Shown here: piece after piece, positions 30,294-32,676 of the stretch | How the letters are laid out: each line of letters begins with the position of its first letter | Position numbering within the stretch: the stretch's first letter is position 1 | Assembly: GCA_041482015.1 (NCBI GenBank) | Contig: JBGPCZ010000056.1 | Location: 1 to 32,676 of the forward strand | Direction of reading: 5' to 3' | Source: JACQFK01 sp041482015 | GTDB taxonomy: Bacteria > Planctomycetota > MHYJ01 > JACPRB01 | DNA: 32,676 nucleotides | The notes under the pieces: generated by a model | The model's database searches: none | What the model saw: the letters and a program-made list of their open reading frames with translations, nothing else | What the model was told of the DNA's origin: nothing | Position numbers and translations under genes: made by a program

Positions 30294-32344
30294 CGGCCGG
30301 GGAATCGAAAGACCTCGGTCGGCCCCTGCAGTTCCTCAAGGGGGTGGGTCCCCGGCGCGCCCAGGCGCTCGGGAAGCTCGGTCTGCGGACGGTCGGCGAT
30401 CTCCTCTATCATTTTCCCGACCGCTACCACGACCGCCGGACGATGACGCCGCTCGCGAAGCTCCGGGCCGGAGATGCGGCCACGATCCAGGGGGTCGTCA
30501 CGAACATCCACTCGTACCGCTCCGAGCGCCAGAAGATTCCGATCCTCGAGGTGACAATTGAGGACGGCGAGGGCCGCGCCGTCCTCGTCTGGTTTCGCCA
30601 GCCGTTCCGCGAGAAGGAGTTCCGCATCGGCGACACGGTCGTCGCCACGGGGAAGCCCCAGGCGCGCCGGGGCCAGCTCGCGGTCGCGGAGTACGAGATC
30701 CTGGGAGAGGACGATCAGGCGCTCCACGCGGCGGGTCTCGTGCCGTCGTACCCGTCGACCGGCGACGTGAGCAAGCGGCAGATCCGCGGGTGGGTGAGGG
30801 CCGCGGTCGACGCGTTCGCCGCGCGGGTGCCCGAGGCGATCCCCGAGCCGTTCCGGGCGCGGCGCGGCCTGCCCGGCGTCGAGCTGGCGCTCCGGCGGAT
30901 GCACGCGCCGGCCACGCCCGCGGAAGCGGAGGCGGCGCGCCGGCGGTTCGCCTACGAGGAGTTCTTCCTGGTCCAGGCACAGCTCGCGCGGAAGCGCGGC
31001 GCCGTCGCCCGCGAGCGGGCCGGCCGGCGGATCGCGGTGACCGACGCGCTCGACTTCCGCATCCGCGCGCTCTTCCCGTTCAAGCTGACGGGCGCACAGG
31101 ACCGGGCGATCGTGAAGATCCGCGGGGACCTCGCGACGGGGCCTCCGATGAACCGGCTCCTCCAGGGGGACGTCGGGGCGGGCAAGACGATCGTCGCCGC
31201 GTACGCGCTCCTCGCGGCCGTCGGGCGCCACGCGCAGGCGGCGCTCATGGCGCCGACCGAGATCCTTGCCGAGCAGCACGCGCGGACCTTCTCGCGTCTC
31301 CTGGGCGGCTCGCGCGTCCGGATGGCGTTCCTCGGGGGCGGCGTGAAGGGGAAGAAGCGCGAGAACCTCCTCCTCGCCGTGGCGGCGGGCGAGGTCGATC
31401 TTCTCATCGGGACGCACGCGCTGATCGAGGACGACGTCCGCTTCAAGGAGCTGGCGCTCGTCGTGGTGGACGAGCAGCAGAAGTTCGGTGTCCTCCAGCG
31501 CGCGGCGCTCCAGCGCAAGGGCAGCCGGCCCCACACCCTCGTCATGACCGCGACCCCCATCCCCCGGACGCTCGCGCTGACGCTCTACGGGGACCTCGAC
31601 GTCACGGTGCTCGACGAGCTTCCCCCCGGAAGGCGTGAGGTCGTGACGATGCACGTGCCGCAGGCCGGGCGACGCGAGAAGCTGGCGTTCATCCGGCAGA
31701 AGCTGCGGGAGGGCCGGCAAGCCTACTTCGTGTACCCGCTCGTCGACGACTCCGACAAGATCGCGCTCCGCTCCGCGATGAAGATGCACCGGGAGCTCAG
31801 CGGGATCTTCAAGGAGTTCACGGTGGCACTGCTCCACGGCCGGATGAAGCCGGAGGAGAAGGACGCGGTGATGGAGGAGTTCCGCTCCGGCCGGGCGCAC
31901 GTCCTCGTCTCGACGATAGTGATCGAGGTGGGGATCGACGTCCCCAACGCCAGCGTGATGGCGATCGACCACTGCGAGCGGTACGGGCTCGCCCAGCTCC
32001 ACCAGCTGCGCGGGCGGATCGGGCGCGGGCCGCACGAATCGTCGTGCATCCTCTTCGGGGAGCGGAACGAGCGGATCGACACGTTCGTCTCGACTTCCGA
32101 CGGATTCCGGATCGCGGAGGCCGACTTGCGGCTCCGCGGGCCGGGCGAGATGCGCGGGACGCGGCAGAGCGGGCTGCCGGAGTTCAAATGCGCGCGGCTG
32201 CTCGAGGACGCACGGCTCCTCGACCAGGCGAGGCAGGACGCGTTCGCGCTGATCGAGAAGGACCCGCACCTCTCCTCCGCCCCGGCGCTCCGGGAGGCGC
32301 TCTCGAAGGGCGCCCGGTCGGGCTCTCTCTTGCACGTCGGATGA
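30290..32344 (+). CDS. recG: ATP-dependent DNA helicase RecG
   Basis: This 684-aa helicase reverses stalled replication forks and processes Holliday junctions. The N-terminal wedge (PLQFLKGVGPRRAQALGKLG, DLLYHFPDRYHDR) and OB-fold are present. Motif I is GDVGAGKT (K299), motif II is DEQQKFGV (394-401) where most RecG have DEQHRFGV, motif III is TATPIPRTLAL, and motifs V/VI are VSTIVIEVGIDVPNA and QLRGRIGRG. The C-terminal TRG-type region is present. Start GTG 30290 overlaps the DUF1858-like stop (GTGA); length is normal. The His-to-Gln change in motif II is unusual but other parts look active. Confidence 0.97.
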   Translation: MTAGESKDLGRPLQFLKGVGPRRAQALGKLGLRTVGDLLYHFPDRYHDRRTMTPLAKLRAGDAATIQGVVTNIHSYRSERQKIPILEVTIEDGEGRAVLVWFRQPFREKEFRIGDTVVATGKPQARRGQLAVAEYEILGEDDQALHAAGLVPSYPSTGDVSKRQIRGWVRAAVDAFAARVPEAIPEPFRARRGLPGVELALRRMHAPATPAEAEAARRRFAYEEFFLVQAQLARKRGAVARERAGRRIAVTDALDFRIRALFPFKLTGAQDRAIVKIRGDLATGPPMNRLLQGDVGAGKTIVAAYALLAAVGRHAQAALMAPTEILAEQHARTFSRLLGGSRVRMAFLGGGVKGKKRENLLLAVAAGEVDLLIGTHALIEDDVRFKELALVVVDEQQKFGVLQRAALQRKGSRPHTLVMTATPIPRTLALTLYGDLDVTVLDELPPGRREVVTMHVPQAGRREKLAFIRQKLREGRQAYFVYPLVDDSDKIALRSAMKMHRELSGIFKEFTVALLHGRMKPEEKDAVMEEFRSGRAHVLVSTIVIEVGIDVPNASVMAIDHCERYGLAQLHQLRGRIGRGPHESSCILFGERNERIDTFVSTSDGFRIAEADLRLRGPGEMRGTRQSGLPEFKCARLLEDARLLDQARQDAFALIEKDPHLSSAPALREALSKGARSGSLLHVG

Positions 32345-32354
32345 TGCTTTTGGT

Positions 32355-32676
32355 ATGACGCAGCCCATGCCGCTGCTCCAGGTGCGGGACGTCACGAAGA
32401 TCTACGGCAAGAGGAAGGTCGTGGACGGCGTGTCCCTTGCCGTCGAGGCGGGCGAGGTCGTGGGACTTCTCGGACGAAACGGGGCGGGGAAGACGACGAC
32501 GTTCCGCATGGTCGTGGGGCTGGTCCGGCCGAACGGCGGGCGGATTGACTTCAAAGGCGAGGAGATCACGCGGCTCCCGATCTACCGTCGGGCGCGACGG
32601 GGGATGGGGTTCCTGCCGCAGGAGCCGTCCGTCTTCCAGAGGCTCTCGGTCGAGGAGAACCTACTCGCGATCCTCG
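32355..32676 (+). CDS. lptB: LPS export ABC ATPase LptB, 3' end outside window
   Basis: The frame is open from ATG 32355 to the right edge (107 codons). It shows Walker A GRNGAGKT (40-47), then the LptB-like TTFRMVVGLVRPNGGRIDFK, EEITRLPIYRRARRGMGFLP, and Q-loop PQEPSVFQRLSVEENLLAIL. The Walker B and signature motifs lie beyond the window. LptB powers LPS transport from the inner membrane; together with lptD it indicates LPS export. It lies 10 nt after recG, likely in the same transcript. Confidence 0.9.
   Translation, partial: MTQPMPLLQVRDVTKIYGKRKVVDGVSLAVEAGEVVGLLGRNGAGKTTTFRMVVGLVRPNGGRIDFKGEEITRLPIYRRARRGMGFLPQEPSVFQRLSVEENLLAIL

Overview
The window reads as a GC-rich, diderm (LPS-exporting) bacterial chromosome segment. 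lptD and a terminal lptB, several Sec and lipoprotein signals, a bacillithiol enzyme (bshC), a HEAT-repeat exported protein and low-complexity secreted proteins would fit Planctomycetota or a similar deep-branching Gram-negative phylum. That placement is inference; there is no rRNA or other taxonomic marker here. I found no tRNA, rRNA, CRISPR array, transposase or phage gene.

Region 1 (1-8.5 kb) looks like accessory or envelope and stress content, with visibly lower GC than the rest. It holds a partial Asp-box beta-propeller exoprotein, a YgiT-type antitoxin with a frameshifted DUF4258 toxin, an Fe/Mn superoxide dismutase-like protein after an outer-membrane barrel, two tiny stress-type membrane proteins (DUF1328 and DUF883-like), a 57-aa lipoprotein, a DUF3943 outer-membrane protein with an N-terminal Ig-like domain, and a PAP2 phosphatase.

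Region 2 (8.6-16 kb) is housekeeping and repair: an Fpg/Nei-type DNA glycosylase with a lipoprotein and a membrane protein, then on the minus strand a HEAT-domain protein translationally coupled to purD, and a ferritin-like protein. bshC is divergent from the HEAT-purD pair; the two sides appear to share overlapping -35 boxes.

Region 3 (16-20.5 kb) is the most interesting. It is a compact operon with an ArsR-type repressor bearing a C-terminal Cys-Cys pair, then pstS-pstC-pstA-pstB, then an OmpR/PhoB-type response regulator whose phospho-acceptor Asp is replaced by Glu. No phoU and no histidine kinase are present. I read it as a phosphate (or phosphate/arsenate) uptake module whose control may be metalloid-sensing and phosphorylation-independent, with bshC next door.

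Region 4 (20.5-32.7 kb) contains a CofH-like radical SAM enzyme on the minus strand, an overlapping polA-lptD-ugd-coaD operon, a convergent coiled-coil exported protein, and a divergent operon of a DUF1858-like small protein, recG and lptB (cut by the right edge). A dispersed repeat occurs twice clearly and once doubtfully between genes of regions 2-4. Several genes have a -10-like element only 9-12 nt before the start codon, suggesting very short or absent leaders.
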